Assembly (NCBI GenBank): GCA_933207985.1
Contig: OW240916.1
Coordinates: 85,700,669 to 85,764,668, forward strand
Direction: 5' to 3'
DNA: 64,000 nucleotides
DNA from: Pelobates cultripes
Lineage: Eukaryota; Chordata; Amphibia; Anura; Pelobatidae
The translations under genes were made by a program, and so were the position numbers. Below the pieces are notes generated by a model. The model searched no databases. It worked only from the letters and a program-made list of their open reading frames with translations, and was not told where the DNA came from. Of this stretch, positions 47,861-59,200 are shown in pieces (the stretch's first letter is position 1; every line of letters begins with the position of its first letter).

Positions 47861-48212
47861 TATTATTTTTATTTTATTTTGTGTTTTTTCACCCCCTTGT
47901 TCTACTTTATTTACCATTTCTTTCTATGTATTTATCTACAGACTATAGCTCAATACCCCCTTTTTGGGATATTTTAACATCAATCAATAAATGTTATATT
48001 TTAAAGTGCTCACACCACACTAGTCTATTTTGGTAATGGGAGCCATCAACTATTACATGCTGACTGGCTTACAAGCCTGTTGGTTAGGTTTACCTGTTGC
48101 TGCTAGCTCTCTGCCCGCTGGAAAGTTACAAAATCAACTGCAGAGACCCAATATATCCTATATTAAAATTACTTTTTTTTTTGTGTAAAAGAGATGCAGA
48201 CAGGCTTACAAT
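47861..48212. other. No gene recognised
   Basis: AT-rich unclassified sequence; CTTACAAT at 48205-48212 is the target duplication of the next element. Confidence 0.5.
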
Positions 48213-48928
48213 CAGACCCATCGTGACCAGGCAAGCAAACCAAGCAATTGCTTGGGGCCTCGAGCTGGCCTGGGGCCCCAAGCAGGGCCGGCGCGTCCTA
48301 TAAGGCTGCAGCCACCTGAGCGCTCTATAGAGAGCCTCAGGTGGCTGCAGCACTGCCTCTCTCGTCACCTCCCCTTCCCTGTAGCGTGGCCGAGCTCCTC
48401 TTCCTCCTTTCAGTCCGGCCGGGTATCGCGCGGTACAGGAGATTCAGTTTCCTGTTCCCGGCCGGACTGACAGGAGGAAGAGGAGCTCGGCCACGCTACA
48501 GGGGAGGTGAGAAGAACATAGGGGGGGAGTAAAAAGAACATAGGGAGGGAGGGGGGTAAAAAACATAAAAAAACATGGGGGAGTAAGAAGGACACAGGGA
48601 GGGGGAGTAAGAAGGACACAGGGAGGGGGGATGAGTAAGAAGAATACAGGGAGAGAGGGGTGAGGAGATGAGGAGAACACAGGGAGGGGGGATGTGAGGA
48701 GAAGGGGAGATTAGGAGAACACGGGGGGTGAGGAGAAGGGGAGGTGAGGAGAACATTATATGCAACAGCAGTATTTGCACTGTAAACCCTTTTTATTTAT
48801 ATAAAGTGTGGGTGAACTTAAACTGTATGGCTATGCTGTGGTTCCTGTAGGCTTTGCGTGTGTGGGGGGAAGGGACGACTTCCATGTTCATTTTGCTTGG
48901 GGCCCCCAAATTCCTTCAAACGGCCCTG
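48213..48928. mobile_element. hAT-type non-autonomous transposon, 716 bp
   Basis: Ends CAGACCCATCGTGACC and CCTTCAAACGGCCCTG, flanked by a perfect 8-bp duplication CTTACAAT (48205-48212, 48929-48936). Inner features: a hairpin GCTGCAGCCACCTGAG at 48305-48355, a palindrome with 47-bp arms (48377-48423 and 48457-48503), and a purine-only-like minisatellite at 48504-48750. A second CAGGGCCGGCGCGTCC terminus at 48283 suggests that one hAT sits within, or was fused to, another. Confidence 0.8.
48504..48750. repeat. Polypurine G-rich minisatellite
   Basis: Variants of GTAAGAAGGACACAGGGAGG and GGTGAGGAGAACA repeat with almost no pyrimidines on the + strand. Frames on the minus strand (Pro/Ser/Leu-rich) are artefacts. 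Confidence 0.85.
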
Positions 48929-48936
48929 CTTACAAT

Positions 48937-49180
48937 GCCACAATGGCAAGGGTAAGCTTTCTAAAAGCAGCAGTAACATGGCATGTGATAGAATGGCACA
49001 TGTTTTCATTAGTAATACAGGCTAGGTAAACATGTCTAGGAGTGTGTTACAAAACAGATTGGCTATCCAATAAAGCATTCTAGACATGAAAAATAGATGA
49101 CATATTAGATACAAGTGAATTGAGCTTATATAAATGCCTGTTTTTATATAATAATAAAATAATAAAAATATAATAAAAAT
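48937..49180. other. No gene recognised
   Basis: AT-rich sequence with no clear feature. Confidence 0.5.
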
Positions 49181-49306
49181 TACAAAGTAAATAAAATAAT
49201 ATCTAGACGCGTTTCGCCTCAAGGGCTTCTTCAACTAGATATCAGTATCTACTTGAAGAAGCCCTTGAGGCGAAACGCATCTAGATATTATTTTAATTAC
49301 TTTGTA
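49181..49306 (+). repeat. Palindrome with decayed hammerhead-like core
   Basis: Arms TACAAAGTAAATAAAATAAT... and the complement ending CTTTGTA enclose ATCAGTATC. On the + strand TTGAAGAAGCCCTTGAGGC then GAAACGCATC copies the order box A, stem II, GAAAC, stem III of the minimal hammerheads of Penelope elements, with a C-to-T change in the first box. Confidence 0.6.
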
Positions 49307-50044
49307 ATAAAGAAACCTTTTTGGCATAAAATATTTTATTGCCATTTTTTCTTTTCTTTTTTCTTTCTTTCCACCTGACCACATATATTGCCTATTTTTA
49401 GAAGAAGCATAAAGAATCCATAGGTGGGGATTATACCACCCAAGCGCTAAATAATGAGCAGTACAAACCTGCTCAAAAGAATTTGAGTAATATATATTTT
49501 ATACTCTTTTAAACTTTTTACCATAATACAGAGAGCACTAAATATTTTATTCTCTTCTTCTGGGTCTAATAATACCAACTTGGACGTCGAACGTGTGCCA
49601 GAGAATCGCCAATTGAAGTCCACTCCGCATATCCTTGAGTGGGGATTATTCCACTTCACGCGCACAATATCAGAGCTGGATTTTCAGCTCTGTAAAGTGT
49701 GAGTAAGACCTATTGCATTATTTTATTTTCTACGCATTTACATACTGTACCATTGGAGTCCTGTCTTTTCTTTTCTTCACATATGCTTCACTGAATTCCA
49801 GGCATACAACTATGAAGATCTGATCTCACTCCACATCTCAAGAATTCTCTTTCTCACACGTGGGACCTACCATCACGAACTTTGATACGTTTTGGACTAT
49901 TGTTAATCATCTTTTTTACACAATATTTTATATATATTAAAAATTGTTTTACTATTTATTATTTTATTATATTTTATACATCCTAGTGTATATTTTAGGC
50001 GCACCCTTATTGTACTGTTATTGTGTTCCATCTTTAAATGGGGC
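49307..50044. other. No gene recognised
   Basis: AT-rich unclassified sequence. A TAGGTGGGGATTATACCACC / TGGGGATTATTCCACTTCACG pair at 49421 and 49641 hints at a decayed repeat. Confidence 0.4.
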
Positions 50045-50660
50045 AGTCGATCAGGGGTAAGCTAAGCCCGAGGGTAGTCCACTCATTTCCCAGCTCACGC
50101 CTCTCCTAACTTCCTCCAGAGACGGATATGGTGTATTTGCCATACTGCTTTCTATTGCCGCCCAGAACAGGTTAAACAACTCTTTGAGACACTGGAGAGA
50201 CTGTTCCACTAAGCTGCTCAGAGCCATCCTAAACTGCTGAGGTGACATTCCACGGGATTCTGGCATGTCCACCATCTTGGCACAGAATAGTCGTGGAGTA
50301 GTTGAAATTGAGCTTGTATACTTTAGGTAGGTACAGTGAGTACATTACGAGGCAGTAATGTGAGGACCGGGATAACCACTGCCGGTCCAGGAGGAGGGGG
50401 ATGTTAGGATCCCTGCAAGATCTGTTGTTGGCTTTAGAGTCAGTAGATCGGGCGCTTCTCTCCAGCTCGGTCTGCAGCAGGCCGCAAGAAGGTTTCTCAG
50501 GCTTCCTAAAGGCAAATGATTTGATCAAGGCCACTGTGTGGTTGTCAGGGAACCCCCAACTCCTGTAGTGCCTGTCAGAGGGTAAAGTCGTTTGTTGGTT
50601 GGGGATTAGACCCCAAAATCAGCCCATAAGTCAGGAGCTCAGACACCATGCTCCGCCCCT
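50045..50660 (-). mobile_element. Second L1-like 5' fragment, minus strand (tentative)
   Basis: Minus strand starts AGGGGCGGAGCATGGTGTCT at about 50660 and contains short broken frames (101 codons at 50534-50229, 74 codons at 50275-50051). Similar start to the fragment ending at 47860. Confidence 0.3.
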
Positions 50661-51582
50661 ATAAAATTACCTCTTATTTTATAAGAAATAACAATTAGAT
50701 GATGTTACATTTTAAGCTTATTGCACAAATTAAATCATATCAAACACAGATTTAAATAAAAAGCCCAGATACATCAGTTAAAAAGCAAAACAAAACAGAG
50801 GGCAGTGCCTAGTGGTCATCACAGCAAGACAGCTTTTCTTACAGCTCTCTTCTATATTTTTATTATTATTGGCATTTATAAATCACAAACAAATTCTGCA
50901 GCGCTTTGCAATATATTGGCTGAAATTCAACCTCATGGCACCACACCAGCCATATCTAAAAAGTGGTGGAGTCAACAAGTGAATTTCCTGGACTGGACTC
51001 CGATGTCCAATTTTTTCAGGCCATCTTGTTGCTACAACTATACACATCCATCAAATGGATGGGACTGGCCTCATCACAAGTACATAATTTATGCTACCCC
51101 ACTACTGTGGATGCTTTCTTTATTATTCATATCTTCCTTTTGGGTCTTTGGCTTTCTACACATAGACAGGTGCTCTGACGATATGAACCTTATGCTCCCT
51201 GGGTTATGGCTGGATCGCCCTACTACCCTGGCTTGCACAAGCCCCAATTTTGGGAGGCAGAGATGTTTGACGGATGTCAAGTAACTACCCCAACACGCAA
51301 GCAATAGGCAATGGATACTCTAATATTACAGCACTGAGTACTACAACGCACTCTCAGGCTACAAATAACATGACAGGGCAAGGAAGAAATGTCAGAGAAG
51401 GGTTTAAATAGCCTCAAGAATGTGATGATTGGTTGGGTAACAGTAAAGGGTAATTATAGTTTGAAAGTAACCAGCAAAAAATACAGAAAGATAGTGTGTT
51501 ATCTAGGCGCTTAAAAAATACACAGTAGATATAAACAGCAGCTACCACTTTAAATAGGGACTCTCCACCCTATACATAAACA
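50661..51582. other. L2-type LINE tail fragment; otherwise nothing coding
   Basis: ATTATTATTGGCATTTATAA and CTGCAGCGCTTTGCAATAT at 50858-50915 are the reverse complement of the L2-type tail at 55450-55500. The 159-codon frame at 50805-51284 has no recognised domain. Confidence 0.5.
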
Positions 51583-52317
51583 TAGAACATAAAGTGGACA
51601 CTCAGTGAGGAATTAGCAAAAAACCACCCCTGGTGTGCAAGTGGAGCGCTCAAATTGTAGTACACTCACCCATATAGGTGTGTATACAAATGTATACTCA
51701 AACTTCAAAGATAGCGTGTCTAGAACAAATATAAATACAAAAGAAAAAAGATGGTGCAAATAACGTCACACAATAGATATAGTAGTAAAGTGATCTATAT
51801 GGATTCACTCACATGACTCTGAGCCCTCTAGGATAGGCTCAGATCACAAAAGCAGATGTGTACTTCTGGCGACACCAAGCCCAAGAACGACTCTTTACCC
51901 GTCAGTAGATCCCTTGCATGGAAGAGGAACACAGGGAAAAAAAGAGAGAGGATCCTAGTGTAGCATGTCTCAATAATAAAAAATGAATGCACAATATTTG
52001 CTTCTCACCTATTAAGGAGCCTTACACCTGGCTCCCAGTATGCAGATGTGTGTGCCTTTAAGGAGGCTACCACCCTTCTTTAGCAGCAGAAATGGAAGAT
52101 GAATGTTGTATTAAAAAATAAATTTAATATGCAAATAATATGAATAAAAATAAACAAAATTATATAAATATAATAAAAAGTATATATGTGAATAAAATAT
52201 ATATCAAGAGTAAAAATTCTCTTATCTTCCAGCCGAGACGCGTTTCGCTGTGTTAAAACAGCTTTCTCAATTGGTATTGTGTTGACTGCTGCTGAAGGTT
52301 TAAATACCTTTGTCTTG
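51583..52317. repeat. Left inverted arm (pLTR) of Penelope-like element
   Basis: TAGAACATAAAGTGGACACT at its outer end, GGTTTAAATACCTTTGTCTTG at its inner end. The minus strand carries TTGAGAAAGCTG, a loop, CAGC, then GAAACGCGTC (about 52270 to 52237): a hammerhead-like core with a changed first box (TTGAGAA for CUGANGA). The sequence ends exactly where the coding frame begins. Confidence 0.85.
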
Positions 52318-53327
52318 TTGAATTTCTAGATCTACAGATTTATGTGGAAAACAACATACTGAAAACTTGCACATATTTTAAACCTGTAGATGTCAATAGC
52401 TACATTGAAGAGAAAAGTTGTAATTTCTCTCCGTGGCTATTGAATGCCCCGAAAGCGCAATTACTTAGGATAAAGCGCAATTGCACAGATGAGTCAGTAT
52501 TCCAAACACAATCTCACAAAATTATGGATGATTTTAAAGAAAAAGGGTACAATGAGATACTATTGACAAGGGCATTCAAAGAAGTAGAACTAAAAAATAG
52601 GGAAGATCTTATTAAATACAATGCTAGGAGTAAGGAAGAAGTTCAAACACTAGGATTAATTTGTGATTTTAATTGCAAAAGCAAACATTTTAGGAGAATA
52701 GTTTCGAAATATTGGCCAATTTTACGAAATGATCCTCTTTTAACTAGTATTCTCCCTGAGAAGCCAAAAATAATCTATAGAGGTGTAAAGAATTTGAAAA
52801 ACACTCTGACGTCCAATCACATTCCCCCAGGAAAACATAAAAGTAACTTTTTAAACGAATCGAAAGGTTTTTATGGTTGTGGACACTGTGGGGCTTGTAG
52901 AAACTCTGGAAGTAAGAAGAGATTAATAAAGGAGTTTTTACATCCACATAATGTGAAAATCTCATTCAAAATAAAGGAATTGATTACATGCCAATCCACA
53001 AGAGTCATCTATCTTTTGATGTGCCCTTGTGGACTGGCATATGTAGGGCGTACGAAAAGAAATCTCCATACCAGAATACAAGAACATATTAGAAACATCA
53101 GGAATGGTTTCGAGAAGCACAGTGTTTCTCTGCATTTCAAAAACAAACACAACAGCAACCCCGTTGGATTACAATTCCACGCAATACAGAGAATAGTACC
53201 AGACTGGAGGGGGGGAGATTTTATTAAGAAATTGGGTAAAAAAGAAATGCAGTGGATTTTTAATCTAAACACTATGCAGCCCAATGGCTTGAACGATGAT
53301 TTTGAACTTTGCCATTTTTTAACATAG
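52318..53327 (+). CDS. Penelope-like protein, C-terminal half with GIY-YIG endonuclease (5'-truncated)
   Basis: The frame is open from the arm border at 52317 with no ATG; the first codons read VEFLDLQIYVENN, the tail of the RT palm, followed by KTCTYFKPVDVNSYI of the Penelope thumb. Counting from 52344, residues 60-150 form the linker, Cys179, Cys182 and Cys185 (GCGHCGACRN) a zinc-finger-like cluster, and 221-250 the GIY-YIG endonuclease: VIYLLMCPCGLAYVGRTKRN, then LHTRIQEH. The closing motif EMQWIFNLNTMQPNGLN contains the conserved Glu301. The endonuclease normally nicks the target DNA; the RT catalytic Asp residues (YADD region) are missing. There are no internal stops, so the copy is recent or was preserved. 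Confidence 0.88.
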
Positions 53328-54070
53328 TTTTTTTAACATAGTTTTTATGGATTAATAGCATTATATTTAAGAATCATTGGTTCTGGATTAATATACTTTA
53401 TATTTTTTATTTTTTGATTTGGCCATATGCTCAATATTTAGCACTTTTTCTCACTTGTTGGTGAAAATGGACACTGGCACTTTAAGGGCTTAACACTATA
53501 ATATGGACTGTGTTAATTGTTTTCATTGTTTTAATTATGTTGCCTTCATGTAAGCTTTGCAATTATAAGTTTTCCTTTTATATGGATATATTGGTACTAT
53601 TTATATTTTTGATTATGGTACCTTTTATGTGGATACCACTGTTAGTCTTATTTTGCAGTATACACTGGATGAGAATTCATACTAATGAAGCCATCCGTCC
53701 ACTTTATGCTGCGAGTAAACAATTACATTGAGTATTATCACTGTGATATAACAAGTCATTTGAGAATACTAACATGTGTGCTGATTACAATATGTTTGTT
53801 TGTTTGCTTTTTCATTTCTTCCCCTTTTCTTAACGATGTGAGGTATGGTTATATTTATTGGACTCCACTATGGGCGTTTGCCCACTTCTGTAATGGACTC
53901 TTTTGGGAAAAGGAGTCGACGTAAAAGACACGCCCCCTTTGTTTGACGCGGCATGGACCATGTGGGCCGCCGTCAAACCGGAAGTAAATTGACAACCCGC
54001 GAAAATAGGAGCATCTACAACTATTACGAAAAGGATTGGACAATTGGATTATTAGTGCACGAATCACGAG
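53328..54070. other. 3' part of the Penelope-like core
   Basis: Non-coding sequence between the stop codon and the right arm. Short frames are Leu/Ile/Phe-rich chance products. TTGACGCGGC...GTCAAAC near 53943-53980 is a small inverted pair. Confidence 0.5.
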
Positions 54071-54805
54071 CAAGACTAAGGTATTTAAACCTTCAGCAGC
54101 AGTCAACACAATACCGATTGAGAAAGCTGTTTTAACACAGCGAAACGCGTCTCGGCTGGAAGATAAGAGAATTTTTACTCTTGATATATATTTTATTCAC
54201 ATATATACTTTTTATTATATTTATATAATTTTGTTTATTTTTATTCATATTATTTGCATATTAAATTTATTTTTTAATACAACATTCATCTTCCATTTCT
54301 GCTGCTAAAGAAGGGTGGTAGCCTCCTTAAAGGCACACACATCTGCATACTGGGAGCCAGGTGTAAGGCTCCTTAATAGGTGAGAAGCAAATATTGTGCA
54401 TTCATTTTTTATTATTGAGACATGCTACACTAGGATCCTCTCTCTTTTTTTCCCTGTGTTCCTCTTCCATGCAAGGGATCTACTGACGGGTAAAGAGTCG
54501 TTCTTGGGCTTGGTGTCGCCAGAAGTACACATCTGCTTTTGTGATCTGAGCCTATCCTAGAGGGCTCAGAGTCATGTGAGTGAATCCATATAGATCACTT
54601 TACTACTATATCTATTGTGTGACGTTATTTGCACCATCTTTTTTCTTTTGTATTTATATTTGTTCTAGACACGCTATCTTTGAAGTTTGAGTATACATTT
54701 GTATACACACCTATATGGGTGAGTGTACTACAATTTGAGCGCTCCACTTGCACACCAGGGGTGGTTTTTTGCTAATTCCTCACTGAGTGTCCACTTTATG
54801 TTCTA
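54071..54805. repeat. Right inverted arm (pLTR) of Penelope-like element
   Basis: Same length as the left arm and complementary to it. On the + strand TTGAGAAAGCTG, loop, CAGC, GAAACGCGTC occurs at about 54118-54151. Confidence 0.85.
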
Positions 54806-55512
54806 ATTATAGTTTGTGTTCAGTGTTTTGTCCACATGTGTTTAGACTTTACTTTGGCTTTAAATAGAGAGGAATCCCCAATTATTTTTTGTTGTTGTGT
54901 TAAAATAAGCGTATGTACCAGTAAAGCTAATATAGGAGTCAATTTAAAGTGCTAACCCATACATTTAAAGCACTGAACAATTCTAGCCCCTTTTATATCT
55001 CTTCACTAATCCATAGATATGCCCCTCCTCGTATGCTCTGCTCTGCCCGTGACCACCTCCTGACCGCTGCTCGCACCCGTACAGCCAACTCGCGCTTGCA
55101 GGACCTTTCGCGGGCAGCTCCTCTCCTATGGAATAGCTTACCTACTGCCATCAGACTCTCCCCTAGTCTTCAATCATTTAAGAAGGGCCTTAAAACCCAT
55201 CTCTTCAGGAAAGCTTATGGCCACCCAGAGTAATCTCTACCTTACATACCTGTCTCCTGCTCTCTCCTATAGGACAGTGCTTTGCTCTCTCCTCCAGCTC
55301 TGCTTCACTCCTACTTGATATTTCCTGTCCTAATGTTTCTAATACCCCACCTCCTGTAAGCTCGTTTGAGCAGGGTCCTCTTCAACCTATTGTTCCTGTA
55401 AGTTTTCTTGTAATTGTCCTATTTATTGTTACATCCCCCCTCTCAAAATATTGTAAAGCGCTACGGAATCTGTTGGCGCTATATAAATGGCAATAATAAT
55501 AATAATAATAAC
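54806..55512 (+). pseudogene. L2/CR1-type LINE 3' end
   Basis: From 54946 the translation HTFKALNNSSPFYISSLIHR, then RAAPLLWNSLPTAIRLS and SFKKGLKTHLFRKAY is the C-terminal end of a non-LTR RT ORF. The 3' UTR ends GTAAAGCGCTACGGAATCTG, GGCGCTATATAAATGGC and (AAT)n, the common tail of L2-type LINEs in amphibians. 5'-truncated. Confidence 0.8.
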
Positions 55513-56752
55513 CGTCCAAGGCATTGCCAGCAGGGGGAGTGCCTGTAATGACAGGTACTCCCCCTGCTGTCTGGAAAAAAAAATGTTAAAACAGTGTAAA
55601 ATTAAATAATATATTAAATAATATATACTTAGATCATATATATATATATTTATTATATACATGATCTAAGTATATATACACATATACACACATACACATA
55701 AATACACATACACTGTCTGTGTATTTTAATATTAATATTAATATATATATATATAAAGTACACATACAATGATATTGACTAAATATATATATATAATTAT
55801 CATTATATATATATAGATATATATATATATATTTATTTATATATAATATAAAATAAACAAATATGTAAATACGTTAAAAAATAAAATTTAAAAAATTTAA
55901 AATAAATAAAAAATATACATGTGTAATTTAGTTCTAACTGTATTTTAAATTAATATATATATATTGATATCAAAATACATGTAGAACGAATATTTAATCC
56001 TGTAACTTTCCAAGACACCATAAAACCTGTACATGTTTCTATGTTTCTATGGTACCAATTTACTCGGAAGACTTCGCTGAACAAAAATATTAGTGTTTCA
56101 AAACAGTAAAATGTATTACAACAACGATATTGTCAGTGAAAGTGACATTGTTCGCATTTTTCACACACAAATGACACACTGACAATATAATTGTTGTGAT
56201 ACGTTTTGTCTACTTTTGCAAATGGTATGCCATCAAGGGGGTAATTCTCATTCCTGGGCTACCATACGGTCTTAAAGGCAACGTAAAGGCCGGAGACCCC
56301 AGCAGTTCCGGCCACCCCGACCACCATTTGAAATACCCTAGGGTGTCTACTCTTCAAAAATATATGGTTTGATGGGGATAAATTACATTGGCCGGCTTCA
56401 AAAATGTCCCAAATAGGACATGGGTGCATGATGACCAGCTGTGAAAATTCCAAGTTGGAAAACTGGAATGCGCACCATCCAAATAAGATCTTTTAGCCCC
56501 CAGAGAACCTGACACACCTGTACATGGGTGGTATCACTGTACTCAGGAGATGTTGCTGAACACAGATTGGGGTGTTCTTTGGCAGTAACCCTTAAAGTTA
56601 TCCGTACATGTATTTTTAAATTGCTATGTGTGTCAAAAAAATACCCAATTATTATTTTTATTTTTTTTATTTGGCATAGATTGATGGTAAAATGGTTGCA
56701 TGAAAAGAGTCAAAATACCCCAATTTTAATCAGGTTGTCTTCTTTTAAAAAA
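55513..56752. other. Very AT-rich stretch, no gene
   Basis: A small palindrome CAGCAGGGGGAGTGCCTG / CAGGTACTCCCCCTGCTG lies at 55531-55570. From 55600 to 55975 AT-repeats dominate ((AT)n, TTAATATTAAT). The remainder to 56752 is unclassified. Confidence 0.55.
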
Positions 56753-56765
56753 TATTGCTGACAGA

Positions 56766-57014
56766 GGAAAATTTACTCATACTTACCGTAATTTTCTTTT
56801 CCTGGTCATAGGCCATGGCAGCACACCAATGGGTAGCTCCTCCCCTATCCCTAAATAGACAGGAACTAATTAAATTATAGGTACAAATACCCCCTCCTAC
56901 CTCCTTCTCCCTCAGTCTTGTTAACAGCAATATCCCTGGGTGGGATCTTTGTGCTGCCATGGCCTATGACCAGGAAAAGAAAATTACAGTAAGTATGAGT
57001 AAATTTTCCTCTTT
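56766..57014. repeat. Inverted repeats at the 3' end of the second DIRS copy
   Basis: GAGGAAAATTTACTCATACT to GGCCATGGCAGCACA (56764-56827) is inverted at about 56950-57014 (TGTGCTGCCATGGCCTATG to TTTACC/TTTTCCTC). The layout fits a right terminal repeat plus internal complementary region. Confidence 0.75.
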
Positions 57015-57159
57015 CCTGGCTATATCCATGGCATCACAACAATGGGTAATACCCAAGCTACAACCAAGGGAGGGAAAGAAAAACTCAGACATCAAATGAT
57101 CTAATGCAAGTGTATTAGCACAAACAAACCAAACGTGACAAACACTGTAAAAGATTAAC

Positions 57160-59200
57160 TCAATCGTTTGAAGAAGAAAGGACAGATCTGACAAATTCAT
57201 CAGATTGACCAGCCTTTACGTCTATACGATAATGTCTGATAAAAATATTTGAAGACGACCAAGTAGCTGCTTTGCAATTTAGTTCTGGAGAAACTTTTGC
57301 TACCACTGCCCAGGATGAAGAAAGAGATTGCATAGAATGTGCTTTCAAACTTTCAGGGATTCTTGCCTTAGATGCTTTATAGGCTTGGATAATGATTTAT
57401 TTGGATCTATTTAGATTTTGACAAGGCATTTGATACAGTTCCACACAATAGATTAGTGTTCAAACTCAAGGAAATCGGTCTAGATGAAAATGCTTGTTTC
57501 AATGTTTGCAGAGGACACAAAACTCTGTAAAGTAATAAAATGTGAGCAAAATATTACTTTGCTGCAGAGGGATTTAGATTGACTGGGGGACTGGGCACTC
57601 AAATGGCAGATGAAATTTAATGTTGAAAAATGCAAAGTTATGCACTTCGGCATTAAGAATGCACAAGCAACGTATATCCTTAATGGAAGCGAGTTAGGGA
57701 TAACAACACACGAAAAGTACTTGGGAATTGTTATAGACAACAAACTATGCAACAATGTGCAATGTCAATCAGCAGTGGCTAAAGCCATAAGGTATTGTCA
57801 TGCATTAAAAAGGGCATTCATTCTCAGGATGAGAATATAATTTTGCCTCTTTATAAATCACTGGTAAGACCACATATTGAATATGCTGTGCAATTTTGGA
57901 CATCTGTTCTAAAGAAGGATATTATGGCACTAGAAAAAGTGCAGAGGTGGGCTACAAAATTAATAAAATGAATGGAACATATCAGCTATGAAGAAAGGTT
58001 AACAAATTTAAACCTATTTAGTTTAGAAAAACATCGCCTGAGAGGGGATATGATAACATTATACAAATATATTCAGGGCCAATACAAACCATTGTGTGGA
58101 TATCTATTCACAAACCGGACTTTACATAGGACACGAGGCCATGCATTTAGACTGGAAGAAAGAAGATTTCGTCTAAGGCAAAGGAAAGGTTTTTTTACTG
58201 TAAGAACAATCAGGATGTGGAATTCTCTGCCTGAAGAAGTGGTTTTATCAGAGTCCATACAGATGTTCAAACAGCTACTAGATGCATACTTGCAAAACAG
58301 AATATTCAAGGATATAATCTTTCAATGTAGGGTAATAACTGCTTGATCCAAGGATAAATCTGACTGCCATTCTGGGGTCAAGAAGGAATTTTTTTCCTAG
58401 CTTGTTGCAAAATTGTGCTTAAAACTGGGTTTTTTTTTGCCTTCTTTTGGATCAACAGTAAAAAACAAATGTGAGGAAGGCTGAACTTGATGGACGCAAG
58501 TCTCTTTTCAGCTATGTAACTATGTAATAGCAGAAACTATCCATCTGCTGATAGTAGCTTTAGAAGCTTAAAGTCCTTTCCTAAAGCCATTAGGAATGAT
58601 AAAGAACCTTTTAGAAATTTGCCATTCTGAAAATCTTTGTACATAAATCTTGAGGCCTCTCACTAAGTCAATGGCGTTCCAATTTGCGTCTTCTTCATTA
58701 AATGGTTCCTCACTATTTCTTCATTCATATGGAACCCTGAAGTTACCTTAGTACGGAACTCAGGAACTGGTCTTAGAATGACTCTGTGAATGACTTAGTG
58801 AAAGGTTCTTCAGCAGATAGAGCATGAAGATCTGATACCCTTCTTCTGGAATTTAAGGCTACTAGTAGAACAGTTTTAATAGTGAGTAGATAATTAGAAA
58901 TAGATTCCAATGGCTCGAATGGATCTATTTTAAGTGCTTTCAAAACCAGTGGTAAATCCCATGGTGGAGCAATAGGTTTAATAGGAGGCTTGATCTTTAA
59001 TACTGCAGTCATGAATCTGACTATGTCCGAAGGCCCATTTTTGATTAGTTAAGGCAGAGAGGGCTGAAATATGGACTTTCAAAGTATTATAACTTAACCC
59101 TTTATCCAAGCCGGATTGCAGAAACTCCAGAATATCTTTGGTTGATGGTTTTGCAATATCCATATGTCTAGATTTGGACCATGAAGAAAATACATCCCAG
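57160..59200 (-). pseudogene. Tyrosine recombinase of second DIRS copy, split by a LINE
   Basis: The N-terminal part (59163-58780) reads TKDILEFLQSGLDKGLSYNT and VALNSRRRVSDLHAL with the first catalytic Arg. The C-terminal part (57390-57160) reads AHSMQSLSSSWA, where the second catalytic Arg of H-x-x-R is Gln, and SNIFIRHYRIDV with the Tyr. A CR1-like LINE (57394-58524) sits between them; taking it out rejoins the frame at IIQAYKASK. Inactive because of frame breaks and the Arg change. Confidence 0.8.
57394..58524 (+). mobile_element. CR1/L2-type LINE, 5'-truncated, inserted in DIRS
   Basis: Starts in the RT (DLFRF/DFDKAFDTVPHNRLVFKL in broken frames), passes FAEDTKLCKV (the ADD motif reads AED), KWQMKFNVEKCKVMHFG, LGIVIDNKL, and ends with RTIRMWNSLPEEVVLSES and the tail ATGTAACTATGTAAT. 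TAAT at 57390-57393 and 58525-58528 is the likely short target duplication. Same family as 28470-29460 and 32780-32880. Frame breaks show it is dead. Confidence 0.8.

Larger units (their letters stand above)
51583..54805 (+). mobile_element. Penelope-like element with long inverted repeats
   Basis: Two 735-bp arms (51583-52317 and 54071-54805) are inverted copies. They surround a 1.75-kb core with a 5'-truncated Penelope protein. Each arm holds a GCGAAACGCGTC motif next to a short stem-loop, as in the hammerhead-bearing pLTRs of Penelope elements. No flanking duplication was found with confidence. Inverted flanking pLTRs are known for Penelope elements. Confidence 0.8.

Noticed and set aside
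48496..48780. Pro/Leu/Ser-rich minus-strand frames
   Set aside because: Complement of the polypurine minisatellite.
48283..48928. A hAT element starting at CAGGGCCGGCGCGTCC (48283)
   Set aside because: Flanks of this start do not match the right-hand 8-mer, whereas a start at 48213 gives a perfect CTTACAAT pair; kept only as a note within that element.
50805..51284. 159-codon frame
   Set aside because: Begins in a LINE tail and has no recognised motif; overlapping antisense frame is equally open.
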